Origin: an uncultured Bacteroidia bacterium
Lineage (GTDB): Bacteria; Bacteroidota; Bacteroidia; Bacteroidales; Prolixibacteraceae
Direction: 5' to 3'
NCBI GenBank assembly: GCA_903850335.1
Contig: CAINLJ010000158.1
Span: 1-46,683 of the forward strand
Length of the DNA stretch: 46,683 nt
A program made the position numbers and the translations under genes. A model generated the notes under the pieces. The model did not search any database, was not told where the DNA came from, and worked only from the letters and a program-made list of their open reading frames with translations. Below, piece by piece: positions 36,196 through 45,036 of this stretch (position 1 is the first letter of the stretch; each line of letters starts with the position of its first letter).

Positions 36196-37629
36196 TTAAT
36201 GGTTTTTATAATAATCTGTTATAATATCATCGGCAACCAGTGATTCGTCAAAGTATTTGCTCTGATCGAAGCTGAACCATAGATCATTAGGCTTTCGACG
36301 GCATACTCGCTGGATATTAAGGAGATTTTTTGCGGTGATATTTTCGGTTGTAATATTCTTACCGCCAGTACCACATCCTAAGGTTAGTGATGGCGGGAGC
36401 TGGTTGAACAGCATCCCAACAGCTCCCTGCGAGGTGGGTGTATTAACCAGAATACGACCTGCATTGAGTAATTCAGCATAATCCATGATCCGTTTTTCAT
36501 TATTTGAGTAGATGCACGCACTATGACCAATACCACCCAGATAGTTCAGATCAATGCAGTAATTGATAGCCGACCCATAATCTTTAGCACTATAAAAGGC
36601 CAGGATAGGAGCTAGAATTTCTCCGGATAAGGGATAATCTTTTCCTATTCCTTCAGGTCTTGCGATAAGTATTTTAGTCCCTTCAGGAACCTGAAGGTCT
36701 GCTAACTTAGCAATAGTTTGCACTGATTGACCCACTACCTGGGGACTCATACTACCAGTTTCGCTTACTATTGCAATCTTCTCAACTTTGTTCATCTCTT
36801 CGCTGGTAAGAAAGTAGCAGCTTTGACGTCTGAATTCAGCAATAACCTCCTCCTCAATCGACTTAACCATTACAATAGCTTGTTCACTTGCGCATATTGT
36901 ACCGTTATCGAATGTTTTTGATGAAATGATGTTGGTGACCGCAAAGGGGATGTCTGCACTTTCGTCGATAAACACAGGGACATTCCCGGGGCCTACACCG
37001 ATGGCAGGGTTCCCTGAACTGTATGCTGCTTTGACTAACCCGGTGCCACCTGTAGCTAAAATAAGTGCGATTTTTGAATGAGCCATCATAATTTGGGTGA
37101 ATTCACGGCTTCCCGAACTAATCATTTGAATGCAATCTTCAGGAGCACCTGCACTAAGAGCCGCTTCATAGCATATTCGTACCGCTTCGGCACAGGATTT
37201 AGAGGCACCGCGGTGCGAACTGATTATGATTGGATTCCTTGACTTTAAACAAATAAGGATCTTAAACATCACCGTCGAGGTGGGGTTAGTTACAGGAATA
37301 ACCGCAAGAATTGGTCCTAAAGGCTGGGCAATTTCAGCTATTCCGGTATGTGTATTATAGGCAATAACCCCTACAGTCTTCTCATCTTTAATGCTCTCAT
37401 AAACAAGTTGCGTAGCTAGAACATTTTTTATCACTTTATGTTCCCAAACGCCCATCCCCGTTTCCTCATGAGCCATTTTTGCAAGATTTACACGACAATT
37501 AAATCCTGCCTTAAAAACAGATTCAACTATTTTGTCGGTCTGTTCCTGATTGAACTGATGAAACTCTGCTGCCGCCAACTGAGCCTTCTCAAGGATCCCA
37601 TCGGCAATTTCCAATAGATTCTCTGACAT
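36196..37629 (-). CDS. CoA-acylating aldehyde dehydrogenase (EutE / AdhE N-domain type)
   Basis: This 477-residue protein converts an aldehyde, NAD+ and CoA to acyl-CoA. The catalytic cysteine is Cys247 in FDNGTICASEQ, at nearly the same position as Cys246 of E. coli AdhE. GTGLVKAAYSSGNPAIGVGPGNVP (about 195-218) is the characteristic segment of acylating enzymes, and the long LEAIQRV-type C-terminus is present as LNIQRVC. The length fits a stand-alone enzyme, without the iron alcohol dehydrogenase half of AdhE. No encapsulation peptide is evident at the N-terminus. It is divergent from the AlbA-like gene. It may process acetaldehyde, but its link to the ethanolamine cluster 1.5 kb away is uncertain. 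Confidence 0.9.
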   Translation of the reverse strand: MSENLLEIADGILEKAQLAAAEFHQFNQEQTDKIVESVFKAGFNCRVNLAKMAHEETGMGVWEHKVIKNVLATQLVYESIKDEKTVGVIAYNTHTGIAEIAQPLGPILAVIPVTNPTSTVMFKILICLKSRNPIIISSHRGASKSCAEAVRICYEAALSAGAPEDCIQMISSGSREFTQIMMAHSKIALILATGGTGLVKAAYSSGNPAIGVGPGNVPVFIDESADIPFAVTNIISSKTFDNGTICASEQAIVMVKSIEEEVIAEFRRQSCYFLTSEEMNKVEKIAIVSETGSMSPQVVGQSVQTIAKLADLQVPEGTKILIARPEGIGKDYPLSGEILAPILAFYSAKDYGSAINYCIDLNYLGGIGHSACIYSNNEKRIMDYAELLNAGRILVNTPTSQGAVGMLFNQLPPSLTLGCGTGGKNITTENITAKNLLNIQRVCRRKPNDLWFSFDQSKYFDESLVADDIITDYYKNH

Positions 37630-37755
37630 AACCTGATAAATTATTTGATTCGTAACAGGAAATAAAATCTCTTTACACTATTAAACAAAGGATTATTCAT
37701 AAGACATAACACCTCTGAGTCAACAATTTGAAATGAACATAAAAATAAAAAATAA

Positions 37756-37787
37756 TTTGACTAATTAATTCATAATTGCTATTTTTA
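37756..37787 (+). promoter_or_regulatory. Candidate promoter of the AlbA_2-domain gene
   Basis: TTTG (37756-37759), a 20-bp spacer and TATTTTTA (37780-37787) approximate the Bacteroidetes promoter consensus, with one mismatch in the -7 element. Transcription would start about 15 bases before the ATG at 37809. Confidence 0.38.
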
Positions 37788-37808
37788 TTCTGTACTAACA
37801 CAATACAA

Positions 37809-39026
37809 ATGAGTAATTTTAAGGAGTACTCCCATTCATTCAAACTTGATTTGGATATTGAAGCACTGGATTTAAGCCAGACCGAACAGGATTACTGCAT
37901 CTTTAACGGCCCTAAACCATTGCTCACTCCCGGCGGAAATCGATTTTCCCACCTTTCTGAGGAGTTGATAAGGCTCATTGTCACTGATATTCAGCTGCTT
38001 CAAAATTCAACCCGTAAAGAATTTTCGTCCCCTGTACTTTACTCATTTTGCAATGATATTCTTAATTCGGGTCAGGATCCATTCACAGGGAACTGGGAAA
38101 GTCAACTTGATGCAGATCCGTTTGTTATAATAAAAACCCAGGGTAAATCTTCCCTCCAGCCATTTGCTTTTGAAGATCCCTTATTTGCTTTCTCTTTTGT
38201 CACACTCAGCGGACTTATGGGGGTTATAAATGACCTTGCCTCCGAAGTAATGGGTGACATCAATGTCGAAGAGACAGTCTTACACCCGTTTCATACAATC
38301 TTGATTTTAAGTTATGAACGCCTGACTGCAGATCAGAAGTCGGCTTTTCAGTCATTGAACGGTATACACCATGCCGGAATTGTTATGCCGCTACTGCTTG
38401 TTCTTGGAAAGATCAGTGCCGTGGAGTATGTTAAAGGTTTGATATCTCTAAAAATGCAACCGGAGGAATTATTTTCACAAATTCTGGCAGACGTGGCAAG
38501 AGTGCAGGCTTACCTTGGAGTTATAACGCATAAACATCATCAGGAGAAGCGAGTATCCGATATGATTATAGCAGGTGAAGGAGATTCAATAGAGTTTAAA
38601 TCCACGCTCCGCTGGGATCTGCGTGCAGGGAAAACAAATCCGGCCATCGAAAGGTCATGTCTTAAGACTATTTCAGCATTCGTAAATTCATCCGGAGGAA
38701 CGCTGCTTATTGGTGTTCGCGATGATGGATCAATCGAAGGTATTGAAAGCGATAAGTTTGCAAATGAAGATAAATTTCTGCTCCACCTTTGGACACTAAT
38801 CCGGAATTGTCTGGGACGTGATTTTAGTCCCTATATCCGCACCCGGATTGAGAAGATTGAAGATAAAAATATCTGTGCTGTGGATTGCCTGCCTGCTAAC
38901 AGACCTGTCTTTTTGCGCCAACCCGGGTTCGACGAGGAGATGTATATCCGTCTTGGACCATCAAGCAACGCACTGGATATTAGTGAGGCATTGAAATATA
39001 TCGGGGATCATTTTGTCCGGAAATAG
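37809..39026 (+). CDS. AlbA_2 (Schlafen-type) domain protein with unknown N-terminal half
   Basis: ATG 37809 gives 405 residues; an in-frame upstream start at 37776 overlaps the predicted promoter. Residues 1-245 are soluble and unrecognised. Residues about 250-390 form an AlbA_2 domain: GEGDSIEFKSTLRWD (256-270), ISAFVNSSGGTLLIGVRDDG (288-307) and the C-terminal strand EEMYIRLGPSSNAL. These domains occur in nucleic-acid-associated and putative regulatory proteins; a DNA-binding or nucleotide-binding role is possible. The gene lies between the divergent acylating dehydrogenase gene and the ethanolamine permease, so it could regulate either, but it has no helix-turn-helix that I can see. Confidence 0.78.
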   Translation: MSNFKEYSHSFKLDLDIEALDLSQTEQDYCIFNGPKPLLTPGGNRFSHLSEELIRLIVTDIQLLQNSTRKEFSSPVLYSFCNDILNSGQDPFTGNWESQLDADPFVIIKTQGKSSLQPFAFEDPLFAFSFVTLSGLMGVINDLASEVMGDINVEETVLHPFHTILILSYERLTADQKSAFQSLNGIHHAGIVMPLLLVLGKISAVEYVKGLISLKMQPEELFSQILADVARVQAYLGVITHKHHQEKRVSDMIIAGEGDSIEFKSTLRWDLRAGKTNPAIERSCLKTISAFVNSSGGTLLIGVRDDGSIEGIESDKFANEDKFLLHLWTLIRNCLGRDFSPYIRTRIEKIEDKNICAVDCLPANRPVFLRQPGFDEEMYIRLGPSSNALDISEALKYIGDHFVRK

Positions 39027-39027
39027 T

Positions 39028-39063
39028 AAGGATAGGATGATAATAAAAAACTATCCTATCTTT
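39028..39063 (+). terminator. Probable terminator after the AlbA_2 gene
   Basis: AAGGATAGGAT (39028-39038) pairs with ATCCTATCTTT (39053-39063) with one G-U wobble around a 14-nt A-rich loop. The run TTT follows in the arm, and another T-rich stretch lies at 39080. TATCTTTG (39057-39064) inside it also matches a -7 promoter element, so the site could serve both roles. Confidence 0.45.
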
Positions 39064-39128
39064 GAACTTCTTCAATATGTTTTTTTTGACAGGATAACAG
39101 AGATTTTAGCTATAAAACAATTTTTGTA

Positions 39129-40427
39129 ATGATAAATCCCAATCTAAAGCGGACATTAACACCCATGCTAATCTGGGGCCTGGGTGTTGGATACGTTATC
39201 TCAGGCATGTACTTTGGATGGAATCTGGGACTCGAAAAAGGGGGAACACTTGGTATGGCGCTTGCGACCGGCCTCGTCATTATTCTATATTCCTGCTTTA
39301 GTTTCTCATATGCTGAACTGGCCTGTGCAATACCTAAGGCAGGAGGCGCCTATGATTATGCGGAACGCGCCTTAAAAAAAGATATAGGTTTTATTACAGG
39401 TCTCGCCCAAATTGTTGAATTTGTCTTTACCCCGCCTGCAATTGCAATCGCCATTGGCGCATATTTTCATCTTGTATTTCCTGAAATACCGGTATTGTTA
39501 TCCGCAATCATCGTTTATGTGGTATTCACAGGTTTGAATGTTTATGGTGTAAAAGCCGCGGCCAACTTTGAACTGACAGTAACCATACTGGCAGTCGGAG
39601 AATTAATACTCTTTTCCGCATTAACACTTCCACACTTTTCGGCAGCTCATTTTAGCCAGAACTCATTTCCTCACGGCTGGACTGGTGCCTTTGCCGCCAT
39701 TCCCTTTGCAATTTGGTTTTTTCTTGGAATCGAAGGGGTAGCGAACGTAGCTGAGGAAACAATCAATCCGCAAAAAGTTATATTAAAAGGCTTTGGTTGG
39801 GCTTTAATAACGCTGGTGATATTATGTGTATTGGTTTTTATTGCTTCTATTGGTATTAATGGTTGGGAGTCAATTGTGTTTTCATCAGATGGGAGCAGCT
39901 CCGATTCTCCGCTTCCAATGGCTTTGGGACATATTTTTGCCACAGATCACGTTTTTTACAGGCTTTTGATCGGTATAGGCTTGTTTGGACTAATCGCATC
40001 CTTTCATGGTCTGCTTCTTGCAAGCGGTCGGGCAACATTCGAATTTGGAAAGATAGGTAATGCGCCCCATTTTCTGGGAAGGGTTCATGAACGTTTTCAA
40101 ACCCCAGCGAACGCTTTAATATTTAATTCCATGATTGGGGTCCTGATACTTTGTACAGGAAAGACAGATCAGATAATTATCATTTCTGTCTTTGGAGCAC
40201 TTACACTTTATGCTTTTTCTATGCTTTCAGTAATCAGACTCCGAAAAACAGAACCTGCGCTTAAACGACCATTCAAAGTTCCGTTTTATCCTTATCCGCC
40301 TTTTGTAGCACTTGTATTAACTACGGTATGCATTGTTGCTTTATGTTTAAGTAACGGTTTTCTGTCGTTATATTATTTTGGTATATTGCTTTTCTTTTTT
40401 CTGCTGTTTAAACTATTTAAAAAATGA
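39129..40427 (+). CDS. eat: APC-superfamily amino acid/amine permease, ethanolamine permease type
   Basis: This 432-residue membrane protein has about 12 transmembrane helices. The opening LIWGLGVGYVISGMYFGWNLG (18-38) and FSYAELACAIPKAGGAYDYA (about 62-81) are typical of the ethanolamine permease subgroup of the APC superfamily. FFLGIEGVANVAEET (about 196-210) is also characteristic. It would import ethanolamine or a related small amine across the inner membrane. Its stop overlaps the start of the ligase gene in an ATGA, which is strong support for a shared substrate. The ethanolamine assignment is from recognised sequence pattern plus context. Confidence 0.82.
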   Translation: MINPNLKRTLTPMLIWGLGVGYVISGMYFGWNLGLEKGGTLGMALATGLVIILYSCFSFSYAELACAIPKAGGAYDYAERALKKDIGFITGLAQIVEFVFTPPAIAIAIGAYFHLVFPEIPVLLSAIIVYVVFTGLNVYGVKAAANFELTVTILAVGELILFSALTLPHFSAAHFSQNSFPHGWTGAFAAIPFAIWFFLGIEGVANVAEETINPQKVILKGFGWALITLVILCVLVFIASIGINGWESIVFSSDGSSSDSPLPMALGHIFATDHVFYRLLIGIGLFGLIASFHGLLLASGRATFEFGKIGNAPHFLGRVHERFQTPANALIFNSMIGVLILCTGKTDQIIIISVFGALTLYAFSMLSVIRLRKTEPALKRPFKVPFYPYPPFVALVLTTVCIVALCLSNGFLSLYYFGILLFFFLLFKLFKK

Positions 40428-41773
40428 ATACTGAAGAGATCATTGAATATGTAAAAAGTCATCCTTCCGGAAGGGTAAAAGTTGCTGTTTCAGATATAGA
40501 TGGTGTATTAAGGGGGAAATATATTTCGGTTGAGAAATTTTTATCCGCTGTTAAGGGTCATATTGGTTTTTGCGATGTTGTCTTTGGCTGGGATATGAAC
40601 GATCAGGCATATGATAATACGACCTATACAGGTTGGCATAGCGGTTATCCGGATGCCAGTGTTAAACTTAGCCTGAATAGTTTCCGGAAAATACCCTGGG
40701 AAAATGGACTCCCTTTCTTCCTTGGAGAATTTGTCCTTGCCTCAGGCGAACCTCTCACAATCTGCCCTCGTCAATTAATGCAGAAAGTGATCAAAGATGC
40801 CGCGGATGCAGGTTACGAGGCAAAAGGTTCTCAGGAATTTGAATGGTTTAATTTTGCTGAGACACCCCAAACCTTTGCCGAAAAAGAGGGTCGTCATCTC
40901 ACACCACTCACTCCCGGGATGTTTGGTTACTCTATTTTAAGGGGAAGCGGTCGCAATGATTATTTCTCTGCACTTTTCGATCAGCTTAAGCATTTTGATA
41001 TACCTCTCGAAGGGTTGCATACCGAAACCGGCCCCGGCGTTTATGAAGCCGCCATTGCCTATTCCGGATTCCTGAATGCCGCCGATAACGCAGTTTTATT
41101 TAAGACCGCAGTAAAAGAGATAGCCTATAAACATGGGATTCTGGCTACGTTTATGGCTAAAATCAGTGAGAACCTGCCGGGTTGCAGCGGCCATGTACAC
41201 CAGTCACTCTGGAAAGAAAATACAAATGTTTTCCACGACCCATCAGGGCAAAATCAGATGAGTGAGACAATGAAACAGTATATGGCTGGTCAGCTTTACT
41301 GTTTACCCTATATTCTGCCAATGGTAGCACCAACAATTAATTCCTACAAACGCTTGGTCGAAGGAGCATGGGCTCCAACAACAGTAACCTGGGGTGTTGA
41401 TAACCGAACCGTAGCCCTTCGAGCAATTCCAGGAGGCAGCAAATCGTGCAGGCTGGAAACGCGTGTTGTAGGCAGTGACACGAACCCATATCTTGCTCTT
41501 AGCGCCTGTTTGGCCTCAGGTCTTTATGGTATAAAGAATAAACTGGAATTGCAGGATGTAACAATGGGGAATGGCTATCGCGACGAAAGTAACGGCAGGT
41601 TTCCCAAGAGTCTTGATGATGCCAACCAGGCAATGAAACATTCATCCATTGCCAAAGAATTGTTTGGTGAAACCTTTGTGAATCACTTTACTCAGTCGCG
41701 CGACTGGGAAGTACGCCAGTTTGCAAAAGTGGTAACCGATTGGGAAACAAAACGGTATTTTGAGATTATCTGA
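40424..41773 (+). CDS. Glutamine-synthetase-family gamma-glutamyl-amine ligase (GlmA/PuuA-like)
   Basis: This 449-residue enzyme keeps the glutamine synthetase active-site pattern: metal-binding Glu in GSQEFEWFNF (about 135-144), TETGPGVYEAAI, the CSGHVHQSLW histidine loop, NRTVALRAIPG, and RLETRVVGSDTNPYLAL. Length and context match ligases that attach glutamate to amines (PuuA for putrescine, IpuC for isopropylamine, Streptomyces GlmA for ethanolamine) rather than ammonia-assimilating GlnA. Overlap with an ethanolamine-type permease makes gamma-glutamylethanolamide the best predicted product. ATP is consumed. Start is fixed by the ATGA overlap. Confidence 0.86.
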   Translation: MNTEEIIEYVKSHPSGRVKVAVSDIDGVLRGKYISVEKFLSAVKGHIGFCDVVFGWDMNDQAYDNTTYTGWHSGYPDASVKLSLNSFRKIPWENGLPFFLGEFVLASGEPLTICPRQLMQKVIKDAADAGYEAKGSQEFEWFNFAETPQTFAEKEGRHLTPLTPGMFGYSILRGSGRNDYFSALFDQLKHFDIPLEGLHTETGPGVYEAAIAYSGFLNAADNAVLFKTAVKEIAYKHGILATFMAKISENLPGCSGHVHQSLWKENTNVFHDPSGQNQMSETMKQYMAGQLYCLPYILPMVAPTINSYKRLVEGAWAPTTVTWGVDNRTVALRAIPGGSKSCRLETRVVGSDTNPYLALSACLASGLYGIKNKLELQDVTMGNGYRDESNGRFPKSLDDANQAMKHSSIAKELFGETFVNHFTQSRDWEVRQFAKVVTDWETKRYFEII

Positions 41774-41781
41774 AATCAGCG

Positions 41782-41931
41782 AATTGTATCAAAAGAAAAA
41801 AATTTAAATGCAAGGGCCGCAAAGTGAAATTGCAAATAATCGCAAAGTGTTGTATAACATCTTATTAACTCTTCGCAATATTCCATTTTCATTATTAAAT
41901 CCGGTGGTTGAAGAATTTTGATACAGCCTCG
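41782..41931 (+). mobile_element. MITE-like element with short terminal inverted repeats
   Basis: AATTGTATCAAAAG at 41782-41795 and ATTTTGATACAGCCTC at 41915-41930 are imperfect inverted repeats sharing the core TGTATCAAAA. They enclose about 120 bp of AT-rich sequence with several GCAAA motifs and no credible gene. Similar ends occur on transposons of Bacteroidetes as I recall them, so this may be a non-autonomous or decayed element. No clear target-site duplication is visible. It begins 8 bp after the ligase stop and, with the hairpin repeat downstream, fills the 377-bp gap before the deacetylase gene. Confidence 0.4.
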
Positions 41932-41961
41932 AAATGTTTTAGAATAATTGTCTAGATATTG

Positions 41962-41976
41962 CGGTGCTCTGCACCT
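41962..41976. repeat. REP-like hairpin repeat, copy 1
   Basis: CGGTGCTCTGCACCT contains a 5-bp stem (GGTGC/GCACC) around a TCT loop. The same 15 bases occur in inverse complement at 46622-46636. A CTACAAATAT motif follows at 42001-42010, and its reverse-complement core (ATATTTGTAG) follows copy 2. I recall related hairpins dispersed in Bacteroidetes genomes. Confidence 0.5.
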
Positions 41977-42150
41977 AAAGTACATCTAATCTGTTTATTA
42001 CTACAAATATTTAGCGGTTCTGCCATTTTGGGGTATTGAAAGGACAATTTTTTAATTACATGATTTAATTTGACAGTCCAAAGGGTAAATCGGTTTGATC
42101 AAATTTTTTTACCCATACTAAACATCAATAGAGCGAGGAAAATTGCAACA

Positions 42151-43080
42151 ATGAGAATATTTATATTAATTGGATTGGCCTTTTCCGGATTATTGGCATT
42201 TGGACAACAGAAGCAGGTTTGTTTCACATTTGATGATCTTCCAATTGTAAGCTATGGCATAAAAGACACAGTTTATCAAAAAAAATTAGTTGAAAAGCTT
42301 GTCAGTTCACTGAACGAAAATAAAGTCCCGGCAATAGGTTTTGTCAATGAGGGTGGATTATATGTTAATGACACTATTGATTTATTTAAGATTCGGCTGC
42401 TTAAAACCTGGGCAAATGCCGGGTTGGATTTAGGGAACCATACCTTTTCGCATCCTGATTATAATTCGACTTCTTTTAAGGAATATTCTCTTGATATTTT
42501 GAAAGGAGAAACGATTACAAAGGAGATTCTTAAAAAGCAAGGAAAACCACTCACATATTTCAGGCACCCGTTTCTTCATGCAGGTAATTCAAAGCTTAAA
42601 GCAGATTCATTAACTGAATTCCTTGTTAGCAGAGGGTATAAAGTTGCCCCTGTCACAATAGATAATGATGATTATTTGTTTGCATTAGCCTACAAGAGGT
42701 CCTCAGATAAAAAAGACACCCGTTTAAAGTTGCAAATCGGCAGGGATTATGTAGACTACATGGAGAGGAAACTAACATATTATGAGAATCAGGCAAATAG
42801 ATTATTTGGCAGACCTATTAACCAGATCCTGCTTTTACATGCAAGTTCACTAAATTCGGATTTTACCGAATCTCTAATTTCTATGTTTAAAAAGAACAAT
42901 TACACGTTTATAAATATGAATAAGGCAATCGAAGATCCGGTATTTAAAACAAATATCACAGTATATGGAAAGTGGGGAATTTCTTGGCTCGACAGATGGG
43001 CACTTTCCCAAGGCAAAAAGGGTGATTTTTTCAAAGACGAACCAACAACACCCGATTATATTGTGAATCTTGCAAAATAA
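42151..43080 (+). CDS. Secreted polysaccharide deacetylase (NodB-homology, CE4-like)
   Basis: ATG 42151 gives 309 residues with a signal peptide (cleavage near LLAFGQ, residue 19). It is chosen over an upstream in-frame start at 42070, which adds a basic extension before the signal; GAGCGAGGAA just upstream is a plausible ribosome site. NodB motifs are present: FTFDDLP (25-31, Asp28/Asp29), the metal-binding NHTFSH (96-101) and FRHPF (137-141). Family members remove acetyl groups from chitin-like, peptidoglycan or other glycans. It has no obvious place in amine catabolism, yet it lies between the ligase and the alcohol dehydrogenase genes, next to repeats. It looks like an insertion into the cluster. 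Confidence 0.86.
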   Translation: MRIFILIGLAFSGLLAFGQQKQVCFTFDDLPIVSYGIKDTVYQKKLVEKLVSSLNENKVPAIGFVNEGGLYVNDTIDLFKIRLLKTWANAGLDLGNHTFSHPDYNSTSFKEYSLDILKGETITKEILKKQGKPLTYFRHPFLHAGNSKLKADSLTEFLVSRGYKVAPVTIDNDDYLFALAYKRSSDKKDTRLKLQIGRDYVDYMERKLTYYENQANRLFGRPINQILLLHASSLNSDFTESLISMFKKNNYTFINMNKAIEDPVFKTNITVYGKWGISWLDRWALSQGKKGDFFKDEPTTPDYIVNLAK

Positions 43081-43182
43081 TAGGATTAATTTTAAGAAAT
43101 CAATTTCGTATTTGTCTTAAATTTACAAACTTTAATTTGTTTCTGTTCAATACAAGAAAAATATCAATATAACCTTTTTAAT

Positions 43183-44322
43183 ATGTCAGTTTCTCAATTC
43201 AATTTTCCAACAACAATCCGGTTTGGAGCAGGTGTTATTTCAGAATTACCAGCCTATTTATCAAAAAATCAGCTTAAAAGACCCTTGATTTCAACCGATC
43301 CTGTCATAGCAGGTCTTGGATTTTTCAGGCAGATCGTCGCCGGTTTAACCTCCAAAGGCTTTGCGGTTACTGAATTTTATGATATTCATAAAAACCCTGT
43401 AAAGAGTGATGTTTACAAGGGAACTGAAGCTTATGACAACGGGGAATGTGATTGTATAATTGGCATTGGCGGTGGCGCAGCCATAGATGTAGCACGTGCC
43501 ATATTATTGCGGATTAATCACCGTGAGGACTTGTTTAAATACGATGATCTGATCGGCGGAGATGTATTTGTCACAAATGATGTACCTCCCTTTATAACCA
43601 TACCTACTACATCAGGGACGGGGAGCGAGGTAGGCCGCTCGGCGATTATCGCAGATGACGAAACACATCAGAAGAAAATTCTTTTCTCCCCCAAATTACT
43701 TGCTAAAATAGTATTTGCAGACCCTCTGCTTACGATGGATCTGCCCCCGTTTATTACTGCCGCCACCGGTATGGATGCATTAACCCACAATATGGAAGCC
43801 TTCCTGGCAAAAAACTATCATCCACTTTGTGATGGCATCGCACTCGAAGGGATGCGTCTGATCGCTCATTCAATCGAAAATGCTGTTAAAAATCCCGATG
43901 TCGAATCCCGTTCGAACATGCTGCTTGCTTCAATGATGGGTGCCATAGCCTTCCAAAAAGGTTTAGGCGTCGTTCATTCACTTGCGCATCCATTGTCAAG
44001 CCTTCTCGATACACACCATGGTTTGGCAAATGCCGTAAATCTGCCTTACGGTATGCAATACAACATCGCAGGATTTGAGGATCGGTTTGTGCGCATGGCG
44101 CATGCTCTGGGAGTTAAAAATGAATCGGGAGAGGGTGTTGTAGAATATCTGTTCAACCTCAACGACCGCTTGGGAATCCCCAAAACTCTTGGTGGCATTG
44201 GGGTCAAACAGGAACATATTGAAACTCTTGCCGATCTTGCATTTGCTGATTTTGCACATCCCAATAATCCTAAACCGGTAAGCCGCGAAGACTTCAAAAC
44301 ACTATATCAATCTGCATTATAG
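43183..44322 (+). CDS. Iron-containing alcohol dehydrogenase
   Basis: This 379-residue enzyme has the group III alcohol dehydrogenase fold. The NAD(P) site shows GIGGGAAIDVAR (94-105) and TIPTTSGTGSEV (139-150). The metal ligands are Asp198, His202, His265 and His279, with the conserved His269 also present, matching the spacing in FucO. It would oxidise a primary alcohol to an aldehyde. In this cluster the best substrate is gamma-glutamylethanolamide, whose free hydroxyl replaces the second amine handled by the flavin oxidase PuuB in putrescine catabolism. The hydrolase gene starts 3 bp after its stop. Confidence 0.91.
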   Translation: MSVSQFNFPTTIRFGAGVISELPAYLSKNQLKRPLISTDPVIAGLGFFRQIVAGLTSKGFAVTEFYDIHKNPVKSDVYKGTEAYDNGECDCIIGIGGGAAIDVARAILLRINHREDLFKYDDLIGGDVFVTNDVPPFITIPTTSGTGSEVGRSAIIADDETHQKKILFSPKLLAKIVFADPLLTMDLPPFITAATGMDALTHNMEAFLAKNYHPLCDGIALEGMRLIAHSIENAVKNPDVESRSNMLLASMMGAIAFQKGLGVVHSLAHPLSSLLDTHHGLANAVNLPYGMQYNIAGFEDRFVRMAHALGVKNESGEGVVEYLFNLNDRLGIPKTLGGIGVKQEHIETLADLAFADFAHPNNPKPVSREDFKTLYQSAL

Positions 44323-44325
44323 CTT

Positions 44326-45036
44326 GTGAATAATACAATTAAAATAGGTGTCAGTTTCTCAGAAACAAAATATCCCAATTACCCTGCATGGATCCTTGAT
44401 AACGACCGCGGCATTGAGATTATTGAACTCTCCTGGGAAAAACAAAATCAGGACGATCTTCAAAATTGTCACGGTTTACTTCTTACCGGCGGAATCGATA
44501 TGGACCCCTCAATTTATTTTCCAGAGTTAACTGAATATCCCAATCGCCCTGAAGAATGGAACAAAATCAGGGACCGGTTCGAACTGGATTTGTTTGCAAA
44601 GGCACAATTGATGTTGATGCCTGTTCTGGGTATTTGCCGTGGATTACAGCTGATTAATATTGCATTGGGAGGAACCCTTATTCCTGATCTTGAGGAGGCA
44701 GGGAAACAAAATCACAGGAATATGGATGGCGTGGATTATGTTCATCCGGTAAGCCTTTCGAATGGGACCTTGCTTACAGAAGTTTGTAAGATCCCCAAAG
44801 CCCTGGCAAATAGCGCTCATCACCAGTCAATTGAAAAGGTTGCAGAGACATTGATTATAAACTGCTTTTCAGATGATGGTGTCCCTGAAGGAATTGAATG
44901 GAAGGATAAAAATGGACGTTGTGCGATGCTTTGTGTACAATGGCATCCTGAGAGAATCCAAAATAAAGAGTTTAATCCGCTTTCAGAAAATATCAGGGAA
45001 TGGTTTTTTGAGGAAGCTATAAAATTTAAAAAATGA
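44326..45036 (+). CDS. Class I glutaminase-like gamma-glutamyl hydrolase (PuuD/peptidase C26 type)
   Basis: This 236-residue enzyme begins at a GTG codon 3 bp after the dehydrogenase stop. The nucleophile is Cys104 in LGICRGLQL, and the catalytic pair His207/Glu209 lies in VQWHPE. LLLTGGIDMDPS (51-62) and NSAHHQS (162-168) are typical of gamma-glutamyl-GABA hydrolases. It is predicted to split gamma-glutamylglycine to glutamate and glycine, recycling the glutamate used by the ligase. Its stop overlaps the start of the aldehyde dehydrogenase gene (ATGA at 45033). Confidence 0.9.
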   Translation: MNNTIKIGVSFSETKYPNYPAWILDNDRGIEIIELSWEKQNQDDLQNCHGLLLTGGIDMDPSIYFPELTEYPNRPEEWNKIRDRFELDLFAKAQLMLMPVLGICRGLQLINIALGGTLIPDLEEAGKQNHRNMDGVDYVHPVSLSNGTLLTEVCKIPKALANSAHHQSIEKVAETLIINCFSDDGVPEGIEWKDKNGRCAMLCVQWHPERIQNKEFNPLSENIREWFFEEAIKFKK

